This document shows positions 31,767 to 46,478 of a DNA stretch of 64,000 bases, piece by piece; positions within the stretch are counted from its first letter, which is position 1; every line of letters starts with the position of its first letter. This DNA comes from Eledone cirrhosa (Eukaryota > Mollusca > Cephalopoda > Octopoda > Eledonidae), in contig OZ024748.1 of the NCBI GenBank assembly GCA_964016885.1, positions 34,418,269-34,482,268 on the forward strand. The letters are read 5' to 3'. Below the pieces are notes generated by a model that did no database searches, had not been told where the DNA came from, and saw nothing but the letters and a program-made list of their open reading frames with translations. A program made the translations under genes and the position numbers.

Positions 31767-33300
31767 TAGACCAACACCAGTCACAATGTAACTAGACCAA
31801 CTCCAATCACAATGTACCTGCACCAACGCCAATCACAATGTCACTAGACCATCACCAGTCACAATGTAACTTGAACAACACCAGTCACAATGTAACTAGA
31901 CCAACACAAGTCACCATGTAACTAGACCAACACCAATCACAATGTAACTAGACCAATCCAACATCAGTCACAATGTAACTAGACCTACGCCAGTCACAAT
32001 GTGACTAGACCATCCCAACACCAGTAACAATGTAACTAGATCTGCGCCAGTCTCAATGTGACTAGACCAAACCAATCACAATGTAACTAGACCAACACCA
32101 ATCACGAGGATACTAGACCAACACCAGTCTCTGTGTGACTAGAGCGACACCAATTACAATGTAACTAGACCAGTGCCAGTCCCAATGTAACAAGACCAAC
32201 GCCAGTCAAAATGTTACTAGACCAACGCCATTCACAGTGTAATTAGACAAGCGCCATTCATAATGTAACTACACCAACGCCATTCACCATGTATCGAGAC
32301 AAATTCCAGTCACCATGTAACTAGACCAACGCCAGTCACAATGTAACTAGACCAACGCCAGTCACAATGTAACTAGACCAACACCAGTTACAAGAATACT
32401 AGACCAACACCAGTCACTATGTGACTAGAGCGACACAAATTACAATGTAACTAGACCAGCGCCAATCCCAATGTAACAAGACCAATGCCAGTCAAATGTT
32501 ACTAGACCAACGCCAATCACAATGTAACTAGACCAACAGCAATAACAAGGTAATTAGACCAACACAAGTCACAATGTAACTAGACCAACACCAGTCACAA
32601 TGTAACTAGACCAACTCCAATCACAATGTACCTGCACCAACGCCAATCACGATGTCACTAGACCATCACCAGTCACAATGTAACTTGAACAACACCAGTC
32701 ACAATGTAACTACACCAACACAAGTCACAATGTAACTAGACCAACACCAGTCACAATGTAACTAGACCAACACCAATCCCAAGGTAACTAGACCAACCCA
32801 ACGACAATCACAATGTAACTAGACCAGCCGAACACCAGTCACGATGTAACTAGACCTACGCCAGTCATAATGTGACTAGACCATCCCAACGCCAGTAACA
32901 ATGTAACTAGATCTGCGCCAGTCTCAATGTGTCTAGACCAACACCAATCACGATGTAACTAGACCAACACCTGTCACAATGTGACTAAACCAATACCAGT
33001 CACCATGTATCTAGACCAACCCAACACCAGTAACAATGTAACTAGACCTACGCCAGTCATAATGTGACTAGACCATCCCAACGCCAGTAACAATGTAACT
33101 AGACCTGCGCCAGTCTCAATGTGTCTAGACCAACACCAATCACGATGTAACTAGACCAACACCTGTCACAATGTGACTAAACCAATACCAGTCACCATGT
33201 ATCTAGACCAACCCAACACCAGTAACAATGTAACTAGACCTGCGCCAGTCTAAATGTGACAAGACCAACACCATTCATAATTTAACAAGACCAACACCAA

Positions 33301-36300
33301 TCACAATGCTACTAGACCAACACCAGTCAATATGTGACTAGACCAACGTCAGTCAAAATGTTAGTACACTAAAACCAGCCTCAGTGTAACTAAACCAACA
33401 CCAATCACAATATAACTAGACCAACACCAATCACAATGTAACTAGACCAACGCAAATCACAATTTAACAAGACCAACGCCAGTCAGAGTGTATTTAGACA
33501 AAGGCCAAAAGATAATGTAACTACACCAACGCCAATCACCATGTAACTAGACCAACACCAGTCATCATGTAACTAGACCAACGCCAGTCACAGTGTAACT
33601 AGACCAACACCAGTCACAATGTAACTAGACCAACATCAGTCACAATATAACAAGAACAACGCCAGTCACAATGTAACTACACCAACGCCAATCACAATGT
33701 AACTAGACCAACACCAATAACCATGTAACTAGAGGAACGCCAATCACAATGTAACTAAACCAACACCAGTCCCAATGTAACTAGATCAACACCAATCACA
33801 ATGTAACTAGACCAACCCAACGCCAGTAAATATGTAAATAGTCCTACGCCAGTCACAATGTGACTGGATCATTCCAACACCAGTAACAATGTAACTAGAA
33901 TTTCGCCAGTCTCAATGTGACTAGACCAACATCAATCACAATGTAACTAGACCAACACAAATCACACTGTTACTAAACCAACACCAGTCACAATGTAACT
34001 AGACCAGTGCCAGTCACAATGTAACAAGACCAACGTCAGTCACAATGTAACTAGACCAACGCCAGTCAAAACGTTACTAGACCAACACTAGTCACCATGT
34101 AACTATACCAACGCCCTTCACAATGTGGCTAGACCAACGCCAGTCACAATGTAACTAGACCAACACCAGTCAACATTTAAGTAGAAGAACACCAGTCACC
34201 ATGTAACTAGACCAACGCCAGTCACAATATAACGAGACCAACACCAGTTACAATGTAACCAGACCGACGCGAGTCATATTGTAACTAGACAAACGCCAAT
34301 GAGCATGTGACTAGACCAACGCCAATCACAATGTAACTAGACAAACACCAATCACCATATGACTGGACCAACACCAGTCACAATGTAACTAGACCAACGA
34401 CAATCCCAGTGTAACTAAACCAACGCCAATCACAATGTAACTAGACCAATACCAAACACCATGTGACTAGACCAACACCAGTCACAATGTAAGTAGACCA
34501 ACGCCAGTCAAAATGTCACTAGAACAACACCAGTCACGATGTAGCTAGACCAACGCCCTTCACAATGTAGCTAGACCAACGCCAGTCACGATATAACTAG
34601 ACCAACACCAGTCAGCATTTAAGTAGAACAACACCAATCACCATGTAACTAGACCAACGCCAGTCACAATATAACGAGATCAACACCAGTCACAATGTAA
34701 CTAGACCGACGCCAGTCACGATGTAACTAGAGAAACGCCAATGAGCATGAGACTAGACCAACGCCAATCACAATGTAACTAGACCAACGCCAGTCACAGT
34801 GTAAGTAGACCAACGCCAGTCACAGCGTAACAAGACCAACACCAGTCATAATGTAACTAGACCAGCGTCAGTCACAACATAACTACACCATCACCAGTCA
34901 CAACGTAACCAAACCGTAGACAGTTAGCATGTAACTATGTAACTAGACCAACGCCAGTCACCATGTAACTAGACCAACGCCAGTAACAATGTAACTAGAC
35001 CAAGGCTAATCACAATATAACTAGGGAAACACCAGTCACAATGGAACTAGAACAACGCCAGTAACAATATAACTGGACCAACGCCAATCACAATGTAACT
35101 AGACCAACACCAGTTACAATGTAACTAGGCCAACGCCAATCACAATGTAACTAGACCAACACCAGTCAAAATGTAATTAGACCAACACCAATCACAATGT
35201 GAGTACACCAACACCACTCACAGTGTAACTAGACCAACACCAGTCCCATGTAACTTGACCAACAACAATCACAATCTAACTAGACCAACACCAATCACAT
35301 AGTAACTAGATCAACCCAACACCAGTCACAATATATCTAGACATACGCCTGTCACGATGTAACTAGACCATCCCAACACCACTAACAATGTACAATAGAC
35401 CTTGGCCAATCACAGTGTAACTAGACCAACACCAATCACCATGTGACTAGACCAACACCAGTCACAATGTAACTAGACCAACGACAATGCCAATGTAACT
35501 AAACCAACGCCAATCACAATTTAACTAGACCAATACCAAACACCATGTGATTAGACCAACACCAGTCACAATGTAAGTAGACCAACGCCAGTCAAAATGT
35601 TACTAGAACAACACCAGTCACGATGTAGCTAGACCAACGACCTTCACAATGTAGCTAGACCAACGCCAGTCACAATGTAACTAGACCAACACCAGTCAGC
35701 ATTTAAGTAGAACAACACCAATCACCATGTAACTAGACCAACGCCAGTCACAATATAACGAGACCAACACCAGTCACAATGTAACCAGACCGACGCAGTC
35801 TCAATGCGACTAGACCAACACCAATCACAATGTAACTAGAACAACACCTATTACAAGGATACTAGACCAACACCAGTGACTATGTGACTAGAGCGACACA
35901 AATTACATTGTAACTAGACCAGCGCCTGTCCCAATGTAACAAGACCGATGCAAGTCAAATTTTACTAGACCAACGCCAATCACAATGTAACTAGACCAAC
36001 AATAGTAACAAAGTAATTAGACCAACACAAGTCACAATGTAACTAGACCAACACTAGTCACAATGTAATAGACCAACTCCAATCACAATGTACCTGCACT
36101 AACGCCAATCACAATGTAACTAGACCAACATCAGTCACAATGTAACTACACCAACGCCAGTAACAATGTAACTAGACCAACGTCAATCAGAATGTAACTA
36201 GACCAACGCCAGTCACAATGTAACTAAACCAACACCAGTCATAATGTAACTAGACCAACACCAGTCCCAATGTAATTAGACCAACACCAGTCATAATGTA

Positions 36301-39300
36301 ACTAGACCAACACCAGTCACAATGTAATTAGACCAACACCAGTCACAATATAACTAGACCAACATCAGTCACAATGTAACTAAACAAACGCCAATCGCAA
36401 TGTCAGTAGACAAACACTAGTCACAATGTTATTAGAACAAGGCCAGTCACAATGTTACTAGACCAACACCAGTCACAATGTATCTAGACTAATGCCAATC
36501 ACAATGTCACTAGAGAAACACCAGTCACAATGTAACTAGACCAACACCAGTCAAAATGTAACTAGACCAACACAAGTCACCATGTAACTAGACCAACACC
36601 AGTCACAATGTAACAAGACCAACGCCAGTCACAATGTAACTAGACCAACACCAGTCACAATGTAACAAGACCAACATCAGTCACCATTTAAGTAGAACAA
36701 CACCAGTCACCATGTAACTAGACCAACACCAGTCTCAATGTAACGAGACCAACACCAGTCACAATGTAACTAGACCAACACCAGTCACAATGTAACAAGA
36801 CCAACGCCAGTCACATTGTAACTAGACCAACGCCAGTCACAATGTAACTAGACCGACCACAGTCACTATCTAATTAGACTAACGCCAATACCAATGTTAC
36901 TAGACCAACACCAGTAACAAGGTAATTAGAACAATAACAATCACCATGTAACTAGAAGAACGCCAATCACAATGTAACAAGACCAACACCAGTTACAATG
37001 TAACTAGACCTAGACCAATTACAATGTATCTAGACCAAGGCCAGTCAAATGTAGCTAGAACAACGCCTGTCACCATGTAACTAGAACAACACCAGTCACG
37101 ATGTAACTAGACCAACGCCAGTAACATTGTAACTAGACCAACACCAGTCACAATGTAACTAGACTAACATCTGTCACTATGTAATTACACCAATACCAGT
37201 CACAATGTAAGTAGACCAACACCAGTCACAATGTAACTAGACCAAAACCAGTCACAATGTAACTAGACCAACAGCAGTCACAATGTCATTAGACCATCAC
37301 CAGTCATAACGTAACAAGACCAACACCAGTCACAATGTAATTAGACCAACACCAGTCACAATGTAGGTAGTCCAACACCAGTCACCATGTAACTAGACCA
37401 ACACCAGTCACAATATAACGAGACCAACACCAGTCACAATGTAACTAGACTAACACCAGTCACAATGTAACAAGACCAACGCCAGTGACGATGTAACTAG
37501 ACCAATGCCAGTCACAATGTAACTAGACCAACACCAGTCACAGTGTAACTAGACTAACATCTGTCACTATGTAATTAGACCAATACCAGTCACAATGTAA
37601 GTAGACCAACACCAGTCACAATTTAACTAGACCAAAACCAGTCACAATGTAACTAGACCAACAGCAGTCACAATGTCATTAGACCATCACCAGTCATAAT
37701 GTAACTAGACCAACGCCAGTCACAATGTAACAAGACCAACATCAGTCACCATTTAAGTAGAACAACACCAGTCACCATGTAACTAGACCAACACCAGTCA
37801 CAATATAACGAGACCAACACCAGTCACAATGTAACTAGACCAACACCAGTCACAATGTAACAAGACCAACGCCAGTCACAATGTAACTAGACCGACCACA
37901 GTCACAATCTAATTAGACTAACGCCAATCCCAATGTTACTAGACCAACACCAGTAACAAGGTAATTAGAACAATAACAGTCACCATGTAACTAGAAGAAC
38001 GCCAATCACATTGTAACAAGACCAACACCAGTTAATATGTAACTAGACCTAGACCAATTACAATGTATCTAGTCCAAGGCCAGTCACAATGTAGCAAGAA
38101 CAACGCCTGTCACCATGTAACTAGACCAACACCAGTCACGATGTAACTAGACCAACGCCAGTAACATTGTAACTAGACCAACACCAGTCACAATGTAACT
38201 AGACTAACATCTGTCACTATGTAATTAGACCAATACCAGTTACAATGTAAGTAGACCAACACCAGTCACAATGTAACTAGACCAAAACCAGTCACAATGT
38301 AACTTGACCAACAGCAGTCACAATGTCATTAGACCATCACCAGTCATAATGTAACAAGACCAACACCAGTCACAATGTAATTAGACCAACACCAGTCACA
38401 ATGTAAATAGTCCAACACCAGTCACCATGTAACTAGACCAACACCAATCCCAAGGTAACTAGACCAACCCAACGACAATCACAATGTAACTGGACCAGCC
38501 GAACATCAGTCACGATGTATCTAGACCTACGCCAGTCACAATGTGACTAGACCATCCCAATACCAGTAACAATGTAACTAGACCTGCGCCAGTCTCAATG
38601 TGACTAGACCAACACCAATCACAATGTAACCAGAGCAACACCAGTCTCAATGTAACTAGACCAACACCTGTCACAATGTGACTAAACCAACACCAGTCAC
38701 CATGTATCTAGACCAACCCAACACCAGTAACAATGTAACTAGACTTGCGCCAGTCTAAATGTGACAAGACCAACACCATTCATAATTTAACAAGACCAAC
38801 ACCAATCACAATGCTACTAGACCAACACCAGTCAATATGTGACTAGACCAACGCCAGTCAAAATGTTAGTAGACCAAAACCAGCCTCAGTGTAACTAAAC
38901 CAACACCAATCACAATATAACTAGACCAACACCAATCACAATGTAACTAGACCAATGCAAATCACAATTTAACAAGACCAACGCCAGTCACCATGTAACT
39001 AGACCAACGCCAGTCACAATGTAACTAGACCAACACCAATAACCATGTAACTAGGGGAACGCCAATCACAATGTAACTAAACCAACACCAGTCACAATGT
39101 AACTAGGCCAACACCAATCACAATGTAACTATACCAACCCAACGCCAGTAACAATGTAAATAGACCTACGCCAGGCACAATGTGACTAGATCATTCCAAC
39201 ACCAGTAACAATGTAACTAGACTTGCGCCAGTCTCAATATGACTAGACCAACATCAATCACAATGTAACTAGACCAACACAAATCACACTGTTACTAAAT

Positions 39301-42300
39301 CAACACCAGTCACAATGTAACTAGACCAACACCAGTCAAAACGTTACTAGACCAACACTAGTCACCATGTAACTATACCAACGCCCTTCCCAATGTGGCT
39401 AGACCAACGCCAGTCACGATGTAACTAGACCAACACCAGTCAGCATTTAAGTAGAAGAACACCAGTCACAATGTAACTAGACCAACGCCAGTCACAATAT
39501 AACGAGACCAACACCAGTTACAATGTAACCAGACCGATGCGAGTCACATTGTAACTAGACAAACGCCAATGAGCATGTGACTAGACCAACGCCAATCACA
39601 ATGTAACTAGACCAACACCAATCACCATGTGACTAGACCAACACCAGTCACAATGTAAGTAGACCAACGCCAGTCAAAATGTTACTAGACCAATACCAAA
39701 CACCATGTGATTAGACCAACACCAGTCACAATGTAAGTAGACCAACGCCAGTCAAAATGTTACTAGAACAACACCAGTCACGATGTAGCTAGACCAACGA
39801 CCTTCACAATGTAGCTAGACCAACGTCAGTCACAATGTAACTAGACCAACACCAGTCAGCATTTAAGTAGAACAACACCAATCACCATGTAACTAGACCA
39901 ACGCCAGTCACAATATAACGAGACCAACACCAGTCACAATGTAACCAGACCGACGCCAGTCTCAATGCGACTAGACCAACACCAATCAAAATGTAACTAG
40001 ACCAACACCTATTACAAGGATACTAGACCAACACCAGTGACTATGTGACTAGAGCGACACAAATTACATTGTAACTAGACCAGCGCCTGTCCCAATGTAA
40101 CAAGACCGATGCAAGTCAAATTTTACTAGACCAACGCCAATCACAATGTAACTAGACCAGCAATAGTAACAAAGTAATTAGACCAACACAAGTCACAATG
40201 TAACTAGACCAACACTAGTCACAATGTAATAGACCAACTCCAATCACAATGTACCTGCACTAACGCCAATCACAATGTAACTAGACCAACATCAGTCACA
40301 ATGTAACTACACCAACGCCAGTAACAATGTAACTAGACCAACGTCAATCAGAATGTAACTAGACCAACGCCAGTCACAATGTAACTAAACCAACACCAGT
40401 CACCATGTAACTAGAGGGACGGCATTCACAATGTAACTAGGCCAACACCAGTCATAATGTAACTAGACCAACACCAGTCCCAATGTAATTAGACCAACAC
40501 CAGTCATAATGTAACTAGACCAACACCAGTCACAATGTAATTAGACCAACACCAGTCACAATATAACTAGACCAACATCAGTCACGATGTAACTAAACAA
40601 ACGCCAATCGCAATGTCAGTAGACAAACACTAGTCACAATGTTATTAGAACAAGGCCAGTCACAATGTTACTAGACCAACACCAGTCACAATGTATCTAG
40701 ACTAATGCCAATCACAATGTCACTAGAGAAACACCAGTCACAATGTAACTAGACCAACACCAGTCAAAATGTAACTAGACCAACACAAGTCACCATGTAA
40801 CTAGACCAACACCAGTCACAATGTAACAAGACCAACGCCAGTCACAATGTAACTAGACCAACGCCAGTCACAATGTAACAAGACCAACATCAGTCACCAT
40901 TTAAGTAGAACAACACCAGTCACCATGTAACTAGACCAACACCAGTCTCAATGTAACGAGACCAACACCAGTCACAATGTAACTAGACCAACACCAGTCA
41001 CAATGTAACAAGACCAACGCCAGTCCCATTGTAACTAGACCAACGCCAGTCACAATGTAACTAGACCGACCACAGTCACTATCTAATTAGACTAACGCCA
41101 ATCCCAATGTTACTAGACCAACACCAGTAACAAGGTAATTAGAACAATAACAATCACCATGTAACTAGAAGAACGCCAATCACAATGTAACAAGACCAAC
41201 ACCAGTTACAATGTAACTAGACCTAGACCAATTACAATGTATCTAGACAAAGGCCAGTCAGATGTAGCTAGAACAACGCCTGTCACCATGTAACTAGACC
41301 AACACCAGTCACGATGTAACTAGACCAACGCCAGTAACATTGTAACTAGACCAACACCAGTCACAATGTAACTAGACTAACATCTGTCACTATGTAATTA
41401 GACCAATACCAGTCACAATGTAAGTAGACCAACACCAGTCACAATTTAACTAGACCAAAACCAGTCACAATGTAACTAGACCAACAGCAGTCACAATGTC
41501 ATTAGACCATCACCAGTCATAATGTAACTAGACCAACGCCAGTCACAATGTAACAAGACCAACATCAGTCACCATTTAAGTAGAACAACACCAGTCACCA
41601 TGTAACTAGACCAACACCAGTCACAATATAACGAGACCAACACCAGTCACAATGTAACTAGACCAACACCAGTCACAATGTAACAAGACCAACGCCAGTC
41701 ACAATGTAACTAGACCAACGCCAGTCACAATGTAACTAGACCGACCACAGTCACAATCTAATTAGACTAACGCCAATCCCAATGTTACTAGACCAACACC
41801 AGTAACAAGGTAATTAGAACAATAACAGTCACCATGTAACTAGAAGAACGCCAATCACATTGTAACAAGACCAACACCAGTTACAATGTAACTAGACCTA
41901 GACCAATTACAATGTATCTAGACCAAGGCCAGTCACATTGTAGCTAGAACAACGCCTGTCACCATGTAACTAGACCAACACCAGTCACGATGTAACTAGA
42001 CCAACGCCAGTAACATTGTAACTAGACCAACACCAGTCACAATGTAACTAGACTAACATCTGTCACTATGTAATTAGACAAATACCAGTTACAATGTAAG
42101 TAGACCAACACCAGTCACAATGTAACTAGACCAAAACCAGTCACAATGTAACTTGACCAACAGCAGTCACAATGTCATTAGACCATCACCAGTCATAATG
42201 TAACAAGACCAACACCAGTCACAATGTAATTAGACCAACACCAGTCACAATGTAAATAGTCCAACACCAGTCACCATGTAACTAGACCAACACCAATCCC

Positions 42301-45100
42301 AAGGTAACTAGACCAACCCAACGACAATCACAATGTAACTGGACCAGCCGAACATCAGTCACGATGTAACTAGACCTACGCCAGTCACAATGTGACTAGA
42401 CCATCTCAACACCAGTAACAATGTAACTAGACCTGCGCCAGTCTCAATGTGACTAGACCAACACCAATCACAATGTAACTAGAGCAACACCAGTCTCAAT
42501 GTAACTAGACCAACACCTGTCACAATGTGACTAAACCAACACCAGTCACCATGTATCTAGACCAACCCAACACCAGTAACAATGTAACTAGACTTGCGCC
42601 AGTCTAAATGTGACAAGACCAACACCATTCATAATTTAACAAGACCAACACCAATCACAATGCTACTAGACCAACACCAGTCAATATGTGACTAGACCAA
42701 CGCCAGTCAAAATGTTAGTAGACCAAAACCAGCCTCAGTGTAACTAAACCAACACCAATCACAATATAACTAGACCAACACCAATCACAATGTAACTAGA
42801 CCAACGCAAATCACAATTTAACAAGACCAACGCCAGTCACCATGTAACTAGACCAACGCCAGTCACAATGTAACTAGACCAACACCAATAACCATGTAAC
42901 TAGAGGAACGCCAATCACAATGTAACTAAACCAACACCAGTCACAATGTAACTAGGCCAACACCAATCACAATGTAACTATACCAACCCAACGCCAGTAA
43001 CAATGTAAATAGACCTACGCCAGGCACAATGTGACTGGATCATTCCAACACCAGTAACAATGTAACTAGACTTGCGCCAGTCTCAATATGACTAGACCAA
43101 CATCAATCACGATGTAACTAGACCAACACAGATCACACTGTTACTAAATCAACACCAGTCACAATGTAACTAGAGCAACGCCAGTCAAAACGTTACTAGA
43201 CCAACACTAGTCACCATGTAACTATACCAACGCCCTTCCCAATGTGGCTAGACCAACGCCAGTCACGATGTAACTAGACCAACACCGGTCAGCATTTAAG
43301 TAGAAGAACACCAGTCACCATGTAACTAGACCAACGCCAGTCACAATATAACGAGACCAACACCAGTTACAATGTAACCAGACCGATGCGAGTCACATTG
43401 TAACTAGACAAACGCCAATGAGCATGTGACTAGACCAACGCCAATCACAATGTAACTAGACCAACACCAATCACCATGTGACTAGACCAACACCAGTCAC
43501 AATGTAACTAGACCAACGACAATCCCAATGTAACTAAACCAACGCCAATCACAATGTAACTAGACCAATACCAAACAGCATGTGACTAGACCAACACCAG
43601 TCACAATGTAAGTAGACCAACGCCAGTCAAAATGTTACTAGAACAACACCAGTCACCATGTAGCTAGACCAACGCCCTTCACAATGTAGCTAGACCAACG
43701 CCAGTCACAATGTAACTAGGCCAACACCAGTCAGCATTTAAGTAGAACAACACCAATCACCATGTAACTAGACCAACGCCAGTCACAATATAACGAGACC
43801 AACACCAGTCACAATGTAACTAGACCGACGCCAGTCACGATGTAACTAGACAAACGCCAATGAGCATGTGACTAGACCAACGCCAATCACAATGTAACTA
43901 GACCAACGCCAGTCACAGTGTAACAAGACCAACACCAGTCATAATGTAACTAGACCAACGTCAGTCACAATATAACTACACCATCACCAGTCACAATGTA
44001 ACCAAACCGTAGACAGTTAGCATGTAACTATGTAACTAGACCAACGCCAGTCACCATGTAACTAGACCAACGCCAGTAACAATGTAACTAGACCAAGGCT
44101 AATCACAATATAACTAGGGAAAGACCAGTTACAATGTAACTAGAACAACGCCAGTAACAATGTAACTGGACCAACGACAATCACAATGTAACTATACCAA
44201 CACCAGTTACAAGTAACTAGGCCAACGCCAATCACAATGTAACTAGATCAACACCAGTCAAAATATAACTAGACCAACACCAATCACAATGTAACTAGAC
44301 CAACACCAGTCCCATGTAACTAGACCAACACCAATCACAATCTAACTAGACCAACACCAATCACATAGTAACTAGACCAACCTAACACCAGTCACAATAT
44401 AATTAGACATACGCCAGTCACAATGTAACTAGACCATCCCAACACCACTAACAATGTACAATAGACCTTCGCCAATCACAGTGTAACTAGACCAACGCCA
44501 ATCACAATGTAACTAGACCAACACCAATCACCATGTGACTAGACCAACACCAGTCACAATGTAACTAGACCAAGACAATCCCAATGTAACTAGACCAACG
44601 CCAATCACAATGTAACTAGACCAATACCAAACACCATGTGCTTAGACCAACACCAGTTACAATGTAAGTAGACCAACGCCAGTCAAAATGTTACTAGAAC
44701 AACACCAGTCACCATGTAGCTAGACCAACGCCAGTCACAATGTAACTAGACCAACACCAGTCAGCATTTAAGTAGAACAACACCAATCACCATGTAACTA
44801 GACCAACGCCAGTCACAATAAAACGAGACCAACACCAGTCACAATGTAACCAGACCGACGCCAGTCACGATGTAACTAGACAAACGCCAATGAGCATGTG
44901 ACTAGACCAACGCCAATCACAATGTAACTAGACCAACGCCAGTCAAAGTATAAGTAGACCAACGCCAGTCACAGTGTAACAAGACAAACACCAGTCATAA
45001 TGTAACTAGACCAACGTCAGTCACAATATAACTACACCATCACCAGTCACAATGTAACCAAACCGTAGACAGTTAGCATGTAACTATGTAACTAGACCAA
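33301..45100 (+). repeat. Second higher-order family, ~3.85-4.2-kb register
   Basis: The landmark TCACAATGCTACTAG occurs at 33,301, 38,806 and 42,655. Offsets between matching landmarks are 4,161 bp (36,001 to 40,162), 4,213 bp (37,168 to 41,381) and 3,849 bp (38,208 to 42,057; 38,806 to 42,655). Changes between offsets are 52 bp and 364 bp, that is two and fourteen whole units. The landmark TAACCAAACCGTAGACAG is near 34,907, 43,999 and 45,055. A shorter repeat (CATCTGTCACTATG) recurs inside at 37,168, 37,558, 38,208, 41,381 and 42,057. Confidence 0.85.
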
Positions 45101-45146
45101 CGCCAGTCACAATGTAACTAGACTAACACCAGTCACAATGTAACTA

Positions 45147-45822
45147 GACTAAGACGAGTCACAATGTAACTAGACCAACACCAGTCACAATGTAACAAGA
45201 CCAACGCCAGTCACAATGTAACTAGACCAACGCCAGTCACCATGCAACTAGACCAACGACAGTCACAATATAACTAGACCAATGCCAGTCACCATGTAAC
45301 TAGACCAACGACAGTCACAATATAACTAGACCAACGCCAGTCACCATGTAACTAGACCAACGACAAACACAATATAACTAGACCAACGCCAGTCACCATG
45401 TAACTAGACCAACGCCAGTAACAATGTAACTCGACCAAGGCTAATCACAATATAACTAGGGAAACACCAGTCACAATGTAACTAGACTAACACCAGTCAC
45501 AATGTAACTAGACCAACACCAGTCACAATGTAACAAGACCAACGCCAGTCACAATGTAACTAGACCAACGCCAGTCACCATGCAACTAGACCAACGACAG
45601 TCACAATATAACTAGACCAATGCCAGTCACCATGTAACTAGACCAACGACAGTCACAATATAACTAGACCAACGCCAGTCACCATGTAACTAGACCAACG
45701 ACAGTCACAATATAACTAGACCAACGCCAGTCACCATGTAACTAGACCAACGCCAGTAACAATGTAACTCGACCAAGGCTAAGGCTAATCACAATATAAC
45801 TAGGGAAACACCAGTCACAATG
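45147..45822 (+). repeat. 338-bp tandem duplication (13 units)
   Basis: CATGCAACTA at 45,241 recurs at 45,579, and CCAAGGCTAA at 45,434 recurs at 45,772, both offset by 338 bp (13 x 26). The second copy has an extra six bases (GGCTAA doubled). The first copy has a private change (CGACAAACAC for CGACAGTCAC). This is a young local expansion near the right end of the array. Confidence 0.88.
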
Positions 45823-46478
45823 TAACTAGAACAACGCCAGTAACAATGTAACTAGACCAACGCCAATCACAATGTAACTGGACCAACACCAGTTACAATG
45901 TAACTAGACCAAGGCCAATCACAATGTAACTAGACCAACGCCAATCTCAATGTAACTAGACCAACACCAGTCAAAATGTAACTTGACCAACACCAATCAC
46001 AATGTGACTAGACCAACACCACTCACAATGTAACTAGACCAACACCAGTCCCATGTAACTAGACCAACACCAATCACAATCTAACTAGACCAACACCAAT
46101 CACAATGTAACTAGACCAACCCAACACCAGTCACAATGTATCTAGACCTACGCCAGTCACAATGTAACTAGACCATCCCAACACCACTAACAATGTACCT
46201 AAACCTACGCCAATCACAGTGTAACTAGACCAACGCCAATCACAATGTAATTAGACCAATACCAAACACCATATGACTAGACCAACACCAGTCACAATGT
46301 AACTAGACCAACACCAGTCACAATAAAACTAGACCAACACCAATTACCATGTAACTAGACTAACACAAGTCACAATATAACTAGACCAACACCAGTCACA
46401 ATGTAACTATACCAACGCCAATCACGATGTAACTAGTCCAACACCAGTCACAATGTAACTACACCAACACCAGTCACA

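Larger units (their letters stand above)
1..46478 (+). repeat. 26-bp minisatellite/satellite array
   Basis: A continuous direct-repeat array in one orientation. The dominant 26-bp unit reads ACTAGACCAACACC followed by AGTCACAATGTA. Length divided by 26 gives about 1,780 units. Common variants swap A and G in CAACACC/CAACGCC and CCAATC/CCAGTC, or A and T in GTAACTAG/GTAATTAG. Some units are 31 bp because five bases (CCCAA) are added. The plus strand is A/C-rich (11 A, 8 C, 3 G, 4 T per consensus unit). I saw no inverted unit and no inserted transposon. The array runs off the left edge and ends sharply at about 46,478. Each unit carries TAA and TAG on the plus strand and TGA and TAG on the minus strand, and 26 is not a multiple of 3, so every frame is closed. 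It does not code for protein. It could be heterochromatic or pericentromeric, but nothing in the sequence proves that. Confidence 0.97.

Noticed and set aside
1..46478. CRISPR-like array of direct repeats
   Set aside because: The units abut with no unique spacers, there are no cas genes, and the genome is eukaryotic in character. It is a satellite.
1..46478. Telomeric repeat
   Set aside because: The unit is 26 bp and unlike TTAGGG-type telomere repeats; none of those are seen.
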